A DNA stretch of 64,000 nt, from contig JAICJV010000002.1 of assembly GCA_025928265.1 (NCBI GenBank), positions 1 through 64,000 on the forward strand, in the 5' to 3' direction. The DNA is from Thermoleophilaceae bacterium. Its GTDB lineage: Bacteria; Actinomycetota; Thermoleophilia; Solirubrobacterales; Thermoleophilaceae. This document shows, piece by piece, positions 56,583 to 64,000 of the stretch. The notes beneath the pieces are model-generated. The model was not told where the DNA came from. It did no database searches and saw only the letters and a program-made list of their open reading frames with translations. Made by a program: the position numbers and the translations under genes. Each line of letters begins with the position of its first letter. Positions within the stretch are counted from its first letter, which is position 1.

Positions 56583-58502
56583 ATGCGCACGATGGCTCGC
56601 GTCGCGTCACCCGCCGCGGTGCGGGTGCCGGTCCGCTCCGGGCACACGCCGCAGCAGGCGCTGCTGGCCGTGCGGGAGGACGAGCACCCGTTCGCGCTCA
56701 TCGGCCAGTGGGCCGGCGGTGGCGCGATCGTGGGGTCACGGCCGGTGGAGGTGGCGTGTGCGGATGCCGACCCGTTCGAGCTGCTCGACGGCCGGCCGCC
56801 GGTGGACGCCGCTGTGGATGGCGTGGTGGGCGGTGGCTGGTTCGGGTGGCTCGGGTACGGCCTGGGCGGGCGTGTCGAGCGATTGCCTCCCCCGCCCCCG
56901 CGACCCGTGGCGCTGCCGCCGTTCTGGCTCGCGTTCTACGACCACGTGCTCCGGCTCGACGCCTCCGGGCAGTGGTGGTTCGAGGCACTCGACCCCGCGC
57001 GTGGCGACGACCGCCTGCCGGAGCTGGCCGAGCGGCTGGCAGCACGGCCGCCGGCGCCGCGGCGGTTCTCCTGTGGCGCGTTCGTCTCGCGGCCGGGGCG
57101 AGCGGCCCATGCCGCTGCGGTGCGCGAGTGCACGCGCTACATCGCGGCCGGGGACCTGTACCAGGCCAACATCTGCACGCGGCTCGAGGGCGCGATCGAA
57201 GGCGAGCCGCTCGACCTGTTCGCGCGGGCGTCCGCGGAGCTGCGGCCTCCGTACGCCGCCTACCTCGAGGGGCCGTGGGGTGCTGTCGCGAGCATGTCGC
57301 CCGAGCTGTTCCTGCGCCGCAGCGGGCGCGAGGTGATCACACGGCCGATCAAGGGCACCGCGCCGCGCGCGACCGGCGCCGCCGCGCTTGCCGGCTCCGA
57401 GAAGGACGTGGCCGAGAACGTGATGATCGTCGACCTGATGCGCAACGACCTGGGCCGCACCTGCGCGATCGGGTCGGTGCGCACGGAGGCGATCGCGAGG
57501 CCCGAGCCGCACCCGGGCATCTGGCACCTGGTCTCGGAGGTGCGCGGGACGCTGCCCGGCGACGCGGGCGACGGCGACCTCGTGCGCGCGGCCTTCCCCC
57601 CCGGGTCGGTGACCGGGGCGCCGAAGATCAAGGCGATGGAGGTGATCGCGACGCTCGAGTCGACCGGGCGCGAGGCGTACACCGGCGCGATCGGGTTCGC
57701 GAGCCCGCTTGCGGGGCTCGAGCTGAACGTGGCCATCCGGACGTTCGAGGTCCGCGGCGCCCGTGTCTGGCTCGGCGCGGGCGGCGGCGTGGTGGCCGAC
57801 TCTGATCCCGAGCTCGAGTACGAGGAGTGCCTCGACAAGGTGCGGCCGCTCGTGACGGCGATCGGCAGCTCGCTCGCGCCCGAGGCACAGACACCGGCCG
57901 CGGCGATCGCGCCCACGCGCCTCCCCCGTCCCGACCCCGCGCTGGGCGTATTCGAGACCGCGCTGGTGGAAGGCGGCATTGCGCTCGAGCTCGACGGGCA
58001 CCTCGAGCGGCTGGCCCGTTCGCTGCGCGAGCTCTACGGCGAACAGCCCGACGCGGACCTGCGCGCACGCGCGCGTGAGGCCGCCGCGGGATGCGGTGGC
58101 CGGGCGCGGCTGAGAATCAGCTTCCGCCCGGCGGAGGGCTTCGTCGTCGAGACCCAGCCGCTGCGGCCTCCCGAGGCGGCCACGAAGCTCGTCCCGCTCG
58201 TCGTGCCGGGCGGCCTGGGCGAGCACAAGTGGAACGACCGCCGGCTCGTGAACTCCGTCGACGGCGAGGCGCTCATCCTCGACCTGACCGGCGAGGTGCT
58301 GGAGGCCGGCGCCGGGGCGATCGTGCTGCGCGAGGGCGAGCGGCTCGTGAGCCCGCCCGCCGACGGGCGCATCCTGCCGAGCGTCACGCTGGCGACGCTC
58401 CCCGGAGTCGTGCGCGAGCCGGTCGCCTTCGAGCGGCTCGCCGCAGCCGACGAGCTCCTCGTGGTGAGCGCCGTTCGACGGCGTCAGCCCGCCGTGCTCT
58501 GA
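56583..58502 (+). CDS. pabBC: fused aminodeoxychorismate synthase component I and lyase (PabB-PabC)
   Basis: A 639-residue bifunctional enzyme for p-aminobenzoate, a folate precursor. Residues about 1-450 form PabB (chorismate-binding; RYIAAGDLYQANICTRLEG, MSPELFLRRSGREVITRPIKGTAPR with the catalytic Lys, and GSVTGAPKIKAMEVIATLE). Residues about 475-639 form PabC, a PLP-dependent class IV aminotransferase-fold lyase (LGVFETALVEGGIALELDGHLERLARS, GEHKWNDRRLVNS with the likely PLP Lys). The glutaminase PabA is not nearby. The start may be ATG 56583 or ATG 56592. The fusion order is well known in bacteria. Confidence 0.9.
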   Translation: MRTMARVASPAAVRVPVRSGHTPQQALLAVREDEHPFALIGQWAGGGAIVGSRPVEVACADADPFELLDGRPPVDAAVDGVVGGGWFGWLGYGLGGRVERLPPPPPRPVALPPFWLAFYDHVLRLDASGQWWFEALDPARGDDRLPELAERLAARPPAPRRFSCGAFVSRPGRAAHAAAVRECTRYIAAGDLYQANICTRLEGAIEGEPLDLFARASAELRPPYAAYLEGPWGAVASMSPELFLRRSGREVITRPIKGTAPRATGAAALAGSEKDVAENVMIVDLMRNDLGRTCAIGSVRTEAIARPEPHPGIWHLVSEVRGTLPGDAGDGDLVRAAFPPGSVTGAPKIKAMEVIATLESTGREAYTGAIGFASPLAGLELNVAIRTFEVRGARVWLGAGGGVVADSDPELEYEECLDKVRPLVTAIGSSLAPEAQTPAAAIAPTRLPRPDPALGVFETALVEGGIALELDGHLERLARSLRELYGEQPDADLRARAREAAAGCGGRARLRISFRPAEGFVVETQPLRPPEAATKLVPLVVPGGLGEHKWNDRRLVNSVDGEALILDLTGEVLEAGAGAIVLREGERLVSPPADGRILPSVTLATLPGVVREPVAFERLAAADELLVVSAVRRRQPAVL

Positions 58503-58544
58503 TCGTCTGGACAGCCGCGCCGCCCTGCGGGAACATCAAGGGCG

Positions 58545-60143
58545 ATGCAGGTACGCGTCCGTCTCGGTTCGGGCATCGCGCGTTTCGCCCCTGCCCCGCT
58601 GCTCACACTCGAGCTGCCGGACGGCTGCGACGTGGAGGGCGCGTTCGGCGAGATCGGTACGCGCTACCCCGACCTCGCCCCCGCCCTGCGCTCGGCCCTG
58701 CCGGTGGTGCGGGGACGCCACGTCCTGCCGACCGACTCGCTGAACAGCGGCGACGAGATCGCCCTCCTGCTGCCCGTCTCGGGCGGCGCCCAGCACGAAC
58801 AAGGAGCTCGCATGGCCATTGAAGACGCCCCGACCACCGTAGGCGCCGCGCGCCAGACCGTCCTCGTCGACACGTTCACGAACGGCCTGCTTGGCCCCGA
58901 GGTGCCGATGCTGGGGCCCGTCGCCGACGGCGGCCACATCGTGTGGAACTCGACGCCCGGCTGCTGGGGCCCGATGATCACGCCGTCGATCCGCGGCGGC
59001 CACGAGGTGGCGCAGCCGGTGGCCGTCGCCGGTGCGCGCGTGGGCGACGCGATCGCGATCCGGATCAAGGACATCGAGGTGACGTCGATCGCGACGGCGT
59101 CGGGCAACGACCAGCCGATGGAGGGCCGCTTCAACGGCGACCCGTACTGCGCGGCGGTGTGCCCGGGTTGCGGGACCGAGTGGCCCGAGACGCGCGTGGA
59201 GGGCATCGGCCCCGAGTCGATCCGCTGCGTGAACTGCGGCGCCGACGCCACCCCCTTCACCTTCACGAACGGCTACACGATCGCGTTCGACGACCTGCAC
59301 ACGGTCGGCGTCACGGTCCCGAGGGAGGCGGCGGAGGCGTACGCCCGCGATGCGGCGCGGGCGGCCGCGCTTCCGGACAACTCGGTGCAGCACCCGATCC
59401 TGGGCTTCGCGCCGCACGACATCGTCGCGCTGGCCACGCGGCTGCGCCCGTTCATGGGCCAGCTCGGCACCTCGCCGTCGAAGACGATCCCGGACTCGCA
59501 CAACGCCGGCGACTTCGGCTCGTTCCTCGTGGGCGCGCCGCACCGCTACGCGCTCACGCCGGAGGAGCTCGAGCAGCACCGCACCGACGGCCACCTCGAC
59601 ATCGACGCCGTGCGGCCGGGCGCGGTGCTCGTCTGCCCGGTGAAGATCGACGGCGGCGGCGTGTACCTCGGCGACATGCACGCGCTCCAGGGCGACGGCG
59701 AGATCGCCGGTCACACGTGCGACGTGGCGGGGACCGTCACGCTCCAGGTGGAGGTGCTGAAGGGCCTCGCGCTGGACGGCCCGGTCCTGTTCCCCAACGA
59801 GGAGGATCTCCCCTACCTCGCGCGGCCGCTGTCGGCCGACGAGCGCACGCGCGCGCTCGCCCTCGCGCGGCGCCACGGAATGGACGAGCTGGAGGATTCG
59901 CTCCCGGTGTCGGTCGTCGGCAGCGGGCCGGACCTGAACAGCGCCACCGACAACGGGCTCGCGCGGGCGGCGGAGCTGTTCGGCATGACCGTGCCGGAGG
60001 TGATGAACCGCGCGACCATCGCCGGCGCGATCGAGATCGGCCGCCATCCCGGCGTCGTGCAGGTCACATTCCGCGTGCCGGCCGACCGGCTCGAGGAGCG
60101 CGGCCTGCTCGGGTACGCCGCGGAGCTGTACTCGTCGTCCTAG
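58545..60143 (+). CDS. MoaD-like domain fused to acetamidase/formamidase
   Basis: A 532-residue protein with two parts. Residues 1-80 resemble MoaD/ThiS ubiquitin-like sulfur carriers and end in LLLPVSGG, the canonical C-terminal Gly-Gly. Residues about 89-532 are an acetamidase/formamidase (FmdA/AmdA) enzyme (GCWGPMITPSIRGGHEVAQPV, CPGCGTEWPETRVEG with a zinc-type CxxC and matching CVNCG, SHNAGDFGSFLVGAP). An ATG at 58812, preceded by AAGGAG, could start the amidase alone. The two parts are in one frame with no stop, so they are either fused or expressed in both forms. Confidence 0.82.
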   Translation: MQVRVRLGSGIARFAPAPLLTLELPDGCDVEGAFGEIGTRYPDLAPALRSALPVVRGRHVLPTDSLNSGDEIALLLPVSGGAQHEQGARMAIEDAPTTVGAARQTVLVDTFTNGLLGPEVPMLGPVADGGHIVWNSTPGCWGPMITPSIRGGHEVAQPVAVAGARVGDAIAIRIKDIEVTSIATASGNDQPMEGRFNGDPYCAAVCPGCGTEWPETRVEGIGPESIRCVNCGADATPFTFTNGYTIAFDDLHTVGVTVPREAAEAYARDAARAAALPDNSVQHPILGFAPHDIVALATRLRPFMGQLGTSPSKTIPDSHNAGDFGSFLVGAPHRYALTPEELEQHRTDGHLDIDAVRPGAVLVCPVKIDGGGVYLGDMHALQGDGEIAGHTCDVAGTVTLQVEVLKGLALDGPVLFPNEEDLPYLARPLSADERTRALALARRHGMDELEDSLPVSVVGSGPDLNSATDNGLARAAELFGMTVPEVMNRATIAGAIEIGRHPGVVQVTFRVPADRLEERGLLGYAAELYSSS

Positions 60144-60146
60144 CCT
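60141..60146 (+). promoter_or_regulatory. -10-like hexamer TAGCCT, leaderless type
   Basis: TAGCCT ends 7 nt before the GTG at 60154. It starts at the stop codon of the amidase gene. A weak GAGAGGG also lies just before the GTG. Confidence 0.3.
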
Positions 60147-60153
60147 TGAGAGG

Positions 60154-60555
60154 GTGAGCGAAGAGCCGCGCAAGAAGAGGGTCTGGGTCCTCGACACGGA
60201 GACGAAGGGCACCGGCGCCGAGGTGGTGCCGCTCGACGGTCGCAAGGCGGTCGAGGGACACGGTGCGATCGTCGTGCAGCCGAAGCAGAAGCGCGAGAAG
60301 CCGCCCGAGCCGAAGCTGCCGCGCAAGTTCAGGGTCGTGGACGTGATGACCGGCCGCGCCCTGGCCGACGGCGCCGACGCTCGCACGACCGTGCGACTGC
60401 TCGAGGGCATCCGCAGCCCCGTCGACGTGAGCATCCAGGTGTGGGAGGAGAAGGCCGGCCGCTGGCAGCAGCTGTCGCGGCGCGAGTCGCGGATGCTGTG
60501 GTCGATGCGCGGCCGGGCTAGCGGCGCTTCCAGTTCCGCCCCAGCAGACGGCTGA
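60154..60555 (+). CDS. hypothetical charged protein
   Basis: A 133-residue cytoplasmic protein that I do not recognise. The N-terminus is lysine-rich (SEEPRKKRVWVLDTETKGTGAEVVPL), the middle has KQKREKPPEPKLPRKFRVVDVMTGRALADGADARTTVRLLEGIRSPVDVSIQVWEEK in one block, and the C-terminus is low complexity. The RVVDVMTGRALADGA part suggests a small beta domain. It starts at GTG 60154. Its 3' end overlaps the convergent PRC-like gene by 38 nt. Homologues are probably widespread in the lineage but uncharacterised. Confidence 0.6.
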   Translation: MSEEPRKKRVWVLDTETKGTGAEVVPLDGRKAVEGHGAIVVQPKQKREKPPEPKLPRKFRVVDVMTGRALADGADARTTVRLLEGIRSPVDVSIQVWEEKAGRWQQLSRRESRMLWSMRGRASGASSSAPADG

Positions 60556-60853
60556 GACGGCCCGCGCCGGGGTTCGCGCTGTACTCCGGCGCGCCCGGCA
60601 CGTACGGCTGCAGTCGCTGCGCCTGCTCGCCGTCGATCGACAGCGTCACGCGTCGCTCGGCGATCCGCGTGACCTCCGGCGCGTCCACGAACAGGTCGCC
60701 GCGCTCGGACCGCACGACGATGCCGTCGAATATCTGCTCACGCTCGTTCTCGAGCACGCGATCGACGCGTCCCACCTCGATGCCGTCAACCGTCACCACC
60801 GGGACACCGGGCTCGAGCAGCTTGTAGGAGATCGCGTAGCCGTCGTCGTTCAT
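60518..60853 (-). CDS. PRC-barrel-like protein
   Basis: A 111-residue protein with a beta-barrel of PRC type at about residues 8-80 (VVTVDGIEVGRVDRVLENEREQIFDGIVVRS, LFVDAPEVTRIAERRVTLSID). PRC-barrel proteins act in RNA processing or in surface and stress responses; many stand-alone versions have unknown roles. TAGGCT lies 9 nt before the ATG at 60853. The last 38 nt overlap the convergent gene, so one of the two may be shorter than annotated at its C-terminus. Confidence 0.7.
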   Translation of the reverse strand: MNDDGYAISYKLLEPGVPVVTVDGIEVGRVDRVLENEREQIFDGIVVRSERGDLFVDAPEVTRIAERRVTLSIDGEQAQRLQPYVPGAPEYSANPGAGRLSRLLGRNWKRR

Positions 60854-60862
60854 CCACGGAAG

Positions 60863-60868
60863 AGCCTA
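60863..60868 (-). promoter_or_regulatory. -10-like hexamer TAGGCT for the PRC-like gene
   Basis: On the minus strand TAGGCT ends 9 nt before the ATG at 60853. Confidence 0.4.
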
Positions 60869-60935
60869 GGCCAGGCCACGGGCGGCGCATAAGAGACCTC
60901 TTGCGAAACGGCGAGACCGCGTGCAGGATGGCGCA

Positions 60936-61145
60936 ATGAAAATCATGCTCCGCGTAATCGCGGTTCTCTTCGTCCTGATCGCGGCGCTGTTGATCGGCAT
61001 CGTGATCTCGATCGGGCTCGATCCCGACACCGACCTTCGCGTCCCCGTGGCGATCGGCTACGTCATCGGCGGATGCGCGCTGATCTGGCTGGCCCAGTGG
61101 CTGTGGCGCCGCCCCGGCCGCGCGGCCGCCGGCCCCGCAGCCTGA
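60936..61145 (+). CDS. small two-helix membrane protein
   Basis: A 69-residue protein with two membrane helices, at about residues 3-25 (MLRVIAVLFVLIAALLIGIVISI region) and 38-55 (AIGYVIGGCALIWLAQWLW), and a basic tail. No family is recognised. ATG 60936 has AGGATGG upstream, and an in-frame ATG 15 nt earlier lacks a clear signal. The gene lies directly before leucyl-tRNA synthetase and may share no function with it. Confidence 0.55.
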   Translation: MKIMLRVIAVLFVLIAALLIGIVISIGLDPDTDLRVPVAIGYVIGGCALIWLAQWLWRRPGRAAAGPAA

Positions 61146-61160
61146 CTCGAATCGCGCTCT

Positions 61161-61192
61161 GCGGCGGGCCCGGTTCGCGCCAGGCCCGTCGC
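61161..61192 (+). promoter_or_regulatory. imperfect hairpin before leuS
   Basis: GCGGCGGGCC (61161-61170) pairs with GGCCCGTCGC (61183-61192) in 9 of 10 positions around a 12-nt loop. It follows the small membrane gene and precedes the leuS -10-like hexamer, so a terminator for the upstream gene is the simplest view. Confidence 0.35.
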
Positions 61193-61198
61193 TAGAGT
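61193..61198 (+). promoter_or_regulatory. -10-like hexamer TAGAGT, leaderless type
   Basis: TAGAGT ends 6 nt before the GTG at 61205. Confidence 0.4.
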
Positions 61199-61204
61199 GC
61201 GGCT

Positions 61205-64000
61205 GTGGCCATCCGCCCCGCGGAAAGCTCTCCCACGCACCGATACAGCGCCGAGCTCGCGAACGCGATCGAGGAGAAGTGGCTCGCGCGCTGGGATGAG
61301 CGAAAGACCTATTACACGCCCAATCCGAAGGGCGATCTGAGCGAGCCGAACCACGAGCGCGCGTCGCTGCCGCCGTTCTACACGCTCGACATGTTCCCCT
61401 ACCCCAGCGGGTCCGGCCTCCACGTCGGCCACCCGCTCGGCTACATCGGCACAGACATCTTCGCGCGCTTCATGCGGATGGCCGGCTTCAACGTCCTGCA
61501 CGCGATGGGCTACGACGCGTTCGGCCTGCCCGCCGAGCGCTATGCCGTCGACACGGGCCAGCATCCCGAGGTCACGACGCGCGAGAACATCGCGAACATG
61601 GGCCGCCAGCTGCACCGGCTGGGCCTGGGCCACGACCCGCGCCGCGGCGTGGCGACCACCGACATCAGCTTCTACCGCTGGACGCAGTGGATCTTCCTGC
61701 AGATCTACAACTCGTGGTACGACGCCGACGCGGATCGCGCGCGGCCGATCGAGGAGCTGGTTGCGGACCTTGACGGCGGGCGGCGCGAGACGGTGCCCGG
61801 GCGCGCGGATCGAGCCTGGGCCGAGCTGTCCGAGGCCGAGCGCGCGAAGGCGATCGACGGCGTGCGGCTCGCCTATCTCGACGAGGTCACGGTCAACTGG
61901 TGCCCCGCCCTCGGCACGGTGCTCGCCAACGAGGAGGTGACGCCGGACGGGCGCAGCGAGATCGGCAACTTCCCGGTCTACCGGCGCCCGCTCAAGCAGT
62001 GGATGATGCGCATCACCGCCTACGCCGAGCGGCTGCTCGACGACCTCGACAAGCTCGACTGGCCGGAGTCGCTGAAGGCGATGCAGCGCAACTGGATCGG
62101 CCGCAGCGTCGGTGCGCGCGTGGAGTTCGACGTGGATCTCGAGGGCGCGGAGCCGCTGCACGTCTTCACGACGCGGCCCGACACGCTGTTCGGCGTCACG
62201 TTCGCGGTCGTCGCGCCGGAGCACCCGCTGCTCGACGGCGAGCTGCCGGTGCAGTACCGCGACGAGCTGCCGGCCATCTGGAAGGGCGCGGGCCAGGACA
62301 TCGACGGGGTGCCGCCCGGTGGGTTCCACTCGCCCGCGCGCGCGGTCGAGGCATACCGGCGGCGGTCGGAGCGCCGCAGCGACCGCCAGCGCCAGGCCGA
62401 CGTCGAGTCCACCACCGGCCTCTACACGGGCCTCGACGCGATCCACCCGCTCACCGGCGAGCACGTGCCGATCTTCGTCGCCGACTACGTGCTCATGCAG
62501 TACGGCAGCGGCGCCGTGATGGGCGTCCCGGCGCACGACGACCGCGACTTCCGCTTTGCACGGCGCTTCGAGCTGCCGATCAAGCAGGTCGTGCAGGCGC
62601 CGGATGGCCGGCCTTCCGACGAGGCGTACACGGGCCACGGCGAGTCGATCAACTCCGGCGGGCTCACCGACGGCATCTCGAGCCGGGAGGCGGCGGCCAA
62701 GATCATCGACGAGCTCGAGAAGATCGGGAAGGGGCACCGCCAGATCGCGTACAAGCTGCGCGACTGGCTGTTCTCGCGTCAGCGCTACTGGGGCGAGCCG
62801 TTCCCGATCGTCTACGACGAGAACGGCGACGCGCATGCGCTGCCCGAGTCGATGCTGCCGGTCGAGTTGCCCGAGCTGGAGGACTTCGCGCCGGTCGTCT
62901 CCGACGAGAACGACGACAGCGATCCGGTCCCGCCGCTCGCGCGCGCGACCGACTGGGTGCACGTCGAGCTCGACCTCGGCGACGGCCCCAGGCGCTACCG
63001 GCGCGAGGTCAACACGATGCCGCAGTGGGCCGGCTCGTGCTGGTACTACCTGCGCTACCTCGACCCGACCGACGAGCAGTACCTCGCCGACCCGGAGATC
63101 GAGCGCTACTGGATGGAGCACGGCGACCCCGGCGGCGTGAACCTCTACGTGGGCGGCGTCGAGCACGCGGTGCTGCACCTGCTCTACGCGCGCTTCTGGC
63201 ACAAGGTCCTGTTCGACCTCGGCCACGTGAGCACGCCGGAGCCGTTCCAGAAGCTCTTCAACCAGGGCTACGTGCAGGCGGCGGCGTTCACCGACGAGCG
63301 CGGCTTCTATGTCGATGCCGCTCGGGTGGAGGAGCGCGACGGGCAGTTCTCGTTCGAGGGCTCACCGGTCACGCGCAGCTACGGGAAGATGGGCAAGAGC
63401 CTGAAGAACAGCGTCACGCCCGACGACGTGATCTCCGAGTACGGCGCCGACGCGTTGCGGCTCTACGAGATGTTCCTCGGGCCGCTCGACCAGGACCGCC
63501 CGTGGGAGACGCAGGGCATCACGGGCGTTTCGCGCTTCCTCCAGCGCGTGTGGCGCTACGTGGTCGACGAGGAGACGGGCGTGCCGCGGGTCACCGAGGA
63601 AGACGCGCCGATCGAGGTGCAGCGGGTGCTGCACCGGCGCGTTGCCGACGTGCGGCGCGACATCGAGCGGATGCACTTCAACACGGCGATCTCGTCGCTG
63701 ATGGAGCTGAGCAACGAGCTGCGCGCGGCCGACGACGGGTCCGGCGTGCCGCGTCAGGCCGCCGAGTGGCTGGTGCTGGCGCTGGCGCCGTTCGCACCGC
63801 ACATGTGCGAGGAGCTGTGGGAGCGCCTCGGCCACGGCGACTCGATCGTGTTCGCCTCGTTCCCCGAGCCCGACCCCGAGCTGACGGCCGTGCAGACGGT
63901 CTCCGTGGCGGTGCAGGTGAACGGCAAGGTGCGCGGCGTGGCCGACGTGCCGGCGGGCTCCGACAACGAGACGCTCGAGGCGGCCGCGCGCGAGCTGCCG
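61205..64000 (+). CDS. leuS: leucyl-tRNA synthetase, 3' end missing
   Basis: The first 932 residues of leucyl-tRNA synthetase, which charges tRNA-Leu. The class I HIGH motif is PYPSGSGLHVGHPLGY near residue 65. The CP1 editing domain is complete, with TTRPDTLFGVTFAVVAPEHPL near 330 and GSGAVMGVPAHDDRDFRF near 440. The KMSKS loop is KMGKS in YGKMGKSLKNSVTPDDV near 725. The anticodon-binding domain and the start of the C-terminal domain (VAVQVNGKVRG) are present. The GTG at 61205 is followed by ESSPTHRYSAELANAIEEKW. The gene runs off the right edge by a short distance. Confidence 0.97.
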   Translation, partial: MAIRPAESSPTHRYSAELANAIEEKWLARWDERKTYYTPNPKGDLSEPNHERASLPPFYTLDMFPYPSGSGLHVGHPLGYIGTDIFARFMRMAGFNVLHAMGYDAFGLPAERYAVDTGQHPEVTTRENIANMGRQLHRLGLGHDPRRGVATTDISFYRWTQWIFLQIYNSWYDADADRARPIEELVADLDGGRRETVPGRADRAWAELSEAERAKAIDGVRLAYLDEVTVNWCPALGTVLANEEVTPDGRSEIGNFPVYRRPLKQWMMRITAYAERLLDDLDKLDWPESLKAMQRNWIGRSVGARVEFDVDLEGAEPLHVFTTRPDTLFGVTFAVVAPEHPLLDGELPVQYRDELPAIWKGAGQDIDGVPPGGFHSPARAVEAYRRRSERRSDRQRQADVESTTGLYTGLDAIHPLTGEHVPIFVADYVLMQYGSGAVMGVPAHDDRDFRFARRFELPIKQVVQAPDGRPSDEAYTGHGESINSGGLTDGISSREAAAKIIDELEKIGKGHRQIAYKLRDWLFSRQRYWGEPFPIVYDENGDAHALPESMLPVELPELEDFAPVVSDENDDSDPVPPLARATDWVHVELDLGDGPRRYRREVNTMPQWAGSCWYYLRYLDPTDEQYLADPEIERYWMEHGDPGGVNLYVGGVEHAVLHLLYARFWHKVLFDLGHVSTPEPFQKLFNQGYVQAAAFTDERGFYVDAARVEERDGQFSFEGSPVTRSYGKMGKSLKNSVTPDDVISEYGADALRLYEMFLGPLDQDRPWETQGITGVSRFLQRVWRYVVDEETGVPRVTEEDAPIEVQRVLHRRVADVRRDIERMHFNTAISSLMELSNELRAADDGSGVPRQAAEWLVLALAPFAPHMCEELWERLGHGDSIVFASFPEPDPELTAVQTVSVAVQVNGKVRGVADVPAGSDNETLEAAARELP

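Noticed and set aside
61161-61192. T-box or leucine attenuator before leuS
   Set aside because: There is only one imperfect hairpin, no T-box sequence and no leader peptide, and the likely transcript starts after it.

Overview
The window is very GC-rich, densely packed DNA from an actinobacterium. The best guess is class Thermoleophilia, order Solirubrobacterales. The reasons are the many secreted proteins ending in basic Cys-framed or HH/KKHKK tails, a c-di-AMP riboswitch in front of an NlpC/P60-type cell-wall hydrolase, an ECF41 sigma factor with its partner oxidoreductase, and frequent leaderless-looking starts. No mobile element, CRISPR array, rRNA or tRNA was seen.

Layout. 0-8 kb: the start of a UvrA-like ATPase gene, an acyl-CoA ligase, a secreted G1-type peptidase, a DUF5996 protein, a FrnE-type DsbA oxidoreductase, a ferritin and an LVIVD-repeat secreted protein. 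7.9-10 kb: c-di-AMP riboswitch plus cell-wall hydrolase with a Pro/Ala/Gln-rich tail. 10-26.5 kb: a P450, then a run of secreted esterases, peptidases and surface proteins, two of which share a C-terminal Cys-framed module; a CsoR copper sensor sits at the end. 26.6-34.9 kb: a glycosyltransferase, a KdpDE-like two-component pair, an APC permease with a USP-like tail, a nitrilase-fold enzyme with a divergent double-HTH regulator, and a GntR repressor. 35-38.9 kb: a damaged stretch with a frameshifted PQQ-propeller gene, a twice-frameshifted GST gene, an intact VOC gene, the 3' remnant of a phenylacetate-CoA-ligase-like gene and a short citrate-synthase-family gene. 38.9-40.8 kb and 53.0-55.3 kb: two MarR-regulated ABC-2 exporter operons. 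41-53 kb: a MetF-like reductase, an M19-like dipeptidase, the ECF41 operon, epimerases, an acyl-CoA carboxylase subunit, an ATP-grasp enzyme, a PEP mutase/isocitrate lyase family enzyme and another secreted hydrolase. 55.3-64 kb: a small redox operon, a fused PabB-PabC gene, a MoaD-like/amidase fusion, small proteins and leucyl-tRNA synthetase, which runs off the right edge.

Most notable: a rhodanese-CBS gene (55872-56543, minus) is interrupted by one in-frame TGA where relatives are expected to have Cys. A perfect 7-bp hairpin with a 5-nt loop starts 12 nt after it, in bacterial SECIS geometry. This is a candidate selenoprotein; a nonsense mutation or sequence error is the alternative. Also notable are a textbook ECF41 promoter (TGTCACA, 16 nt, CGTC) before the epimerase-sigma operon, a frameshift that exactly completes a perfect inverted repeat, and a gene whose only sensible start is an ATA overlapping the upstream TAG.

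Limits: functions are read from motifs by eye, start codons are often uncertain, and no database search was run.
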